Shown here: in pieces, positions 63,657 to 64,000 of the stretch
How positions within the stretch are numbered: position 1 is the stretch's first letter
Layout of the letters: each line of letters opens with the position of its first letter
Assembly (NCBI GenBank): GCA_914767715.1
Contig: OU612065.1
Span: forward strand, 248,001-312,000
Direction of reading: 5' to 3'
Length of the DNA: 64,000 nucleotides
From: Membranipora membranacea
Taxonomy: Eukaryota > Bryozoa > Gymnolaemata > Cheilostomatida > Membraniporidae
Translations under genes and position numbers: made by a program
The notes under the pieces: generated by a model
The model's input: only the letters and a program-made list of their open reading frames with translations
The model's database searches: none
Told to the model about the DNA's origin: nothing

Positions 63657-64000
63657 TCCTCCGATACTCCGATACTTTGTCACTTTGGTGAACGGAGGAG
63701 AGACTTTGTCAGTTAACTGTACATATCTATGGCTAGCACCACTGAATGTATTAACACAATATTGTGGTCCATCACATTTTTTACGTGTTTAAGGTAATCA
63801 GACCGAAATCTTCCTACATCACACCTCCACATTTGATTTCATATTATTGATTTATTGTATTATGCCATTCATACCATTTTTTTCTCTTTTATTCTTTTCT
63901 ATTGAATTATGTAATGCATAGTTTTGTATCGATGCATCAAGTACAATTAAACCAACACTCTGGCTCTGAACTCATGGGTGGTCTACTGAAACAGTGCATT
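63657..64000 (+). other. 3' UTR and downstream flank of the SAXO-like gene
   Basis: Follows the TGA at 63654-63656. T-rich, with only an imperfect poly(A) signal (CAATTAAA near 63943). No other gene is visible. Confidence 0.5.

Overview
This is a eukaryotic, almost certainly metazoan, window. It is AT-rich. Its genes are split into many small exons with standard GT-AG junctions, and the introns and intergenic spaces are full of minisatellites, foldback elements and decayed retrotransposons. Six genes can be reconstructed exon by exon, with matching phases at nearly all junctions. The set combines a Grainyhead-type transcription factor (an opisthokont/animal family), two cilium genes (AHI1/jouberin and a SAXO-like axonemal protein), a Golgi PAP phosphatase, ribosomal protein S9 and a GPI-anchored mucin-like surface protein. 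This suggests an invertebrate with ciliated cells. The divergent Grainyhead N-terminus and compact minisatellite-rich introns would fit an early-branching animal such as a sponge, but that is inference.

Layout: (1) 1510-9618, minus strand: Grainyhead-like factor, with a long Gln-, Asn- and Ser-rich activation region and the first part of the CP2-type DNA-binding domain; the rest lies beyond the left edge. (2) 9.7-14.4 kb: intergenic, with a G-rich array and several tiny palindromic insertions. (3) 14466-34127, minus: a complete AHI1 (jouberin) gene of about 26 coding exons; basic N-terminus, conserved pre-WD region, WD40 domain, SH3 domain and basic tail. (4) 36253-39555, minus: four-exon gene for a secreted protein with a signal peptide, a long Thr/Ser repeat stalk, a cysteine-rich domain resembling Ly6/uPAR and a GPI-type tail. 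(5) 40984-45500, minus: five-exon Golgi-resident PAP phosphatase (BPNT2). (6) 48635-50087, plus: RPS9 in four coding exons. (7) 53207-63656, plus: SAXO-like gene, start not located. The genes are independent units, not an operon; BPNT2 and RPS9 are divergent, with 3.1 kb between their start codons.

Mobile DNA: remains of two types of non-LTR retrotransposon, two near-identical TTAA-flanked MITEs, a 1.2-kb foldback element with subterminal repeats, several smaller hairpins and a TIR element containing a tRNA-like promoter. The most unusual signal is a dispersed set of very short palindromic insertions (about 11-33 bp, ends CAAGGAGT or CAATGA). At least ten are bracketed by 7-bp direct repeats that differ from site to site. 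They look like target-site duplications around excision footprints, or around the smallest MITEs I can recognise.

A second unusual signal is that two minisatellites in AHI1 have copied splice junctions: a 48-bp array repeats the exon 11 donor and a 36-bp array repeats the exon 13 acceptor.
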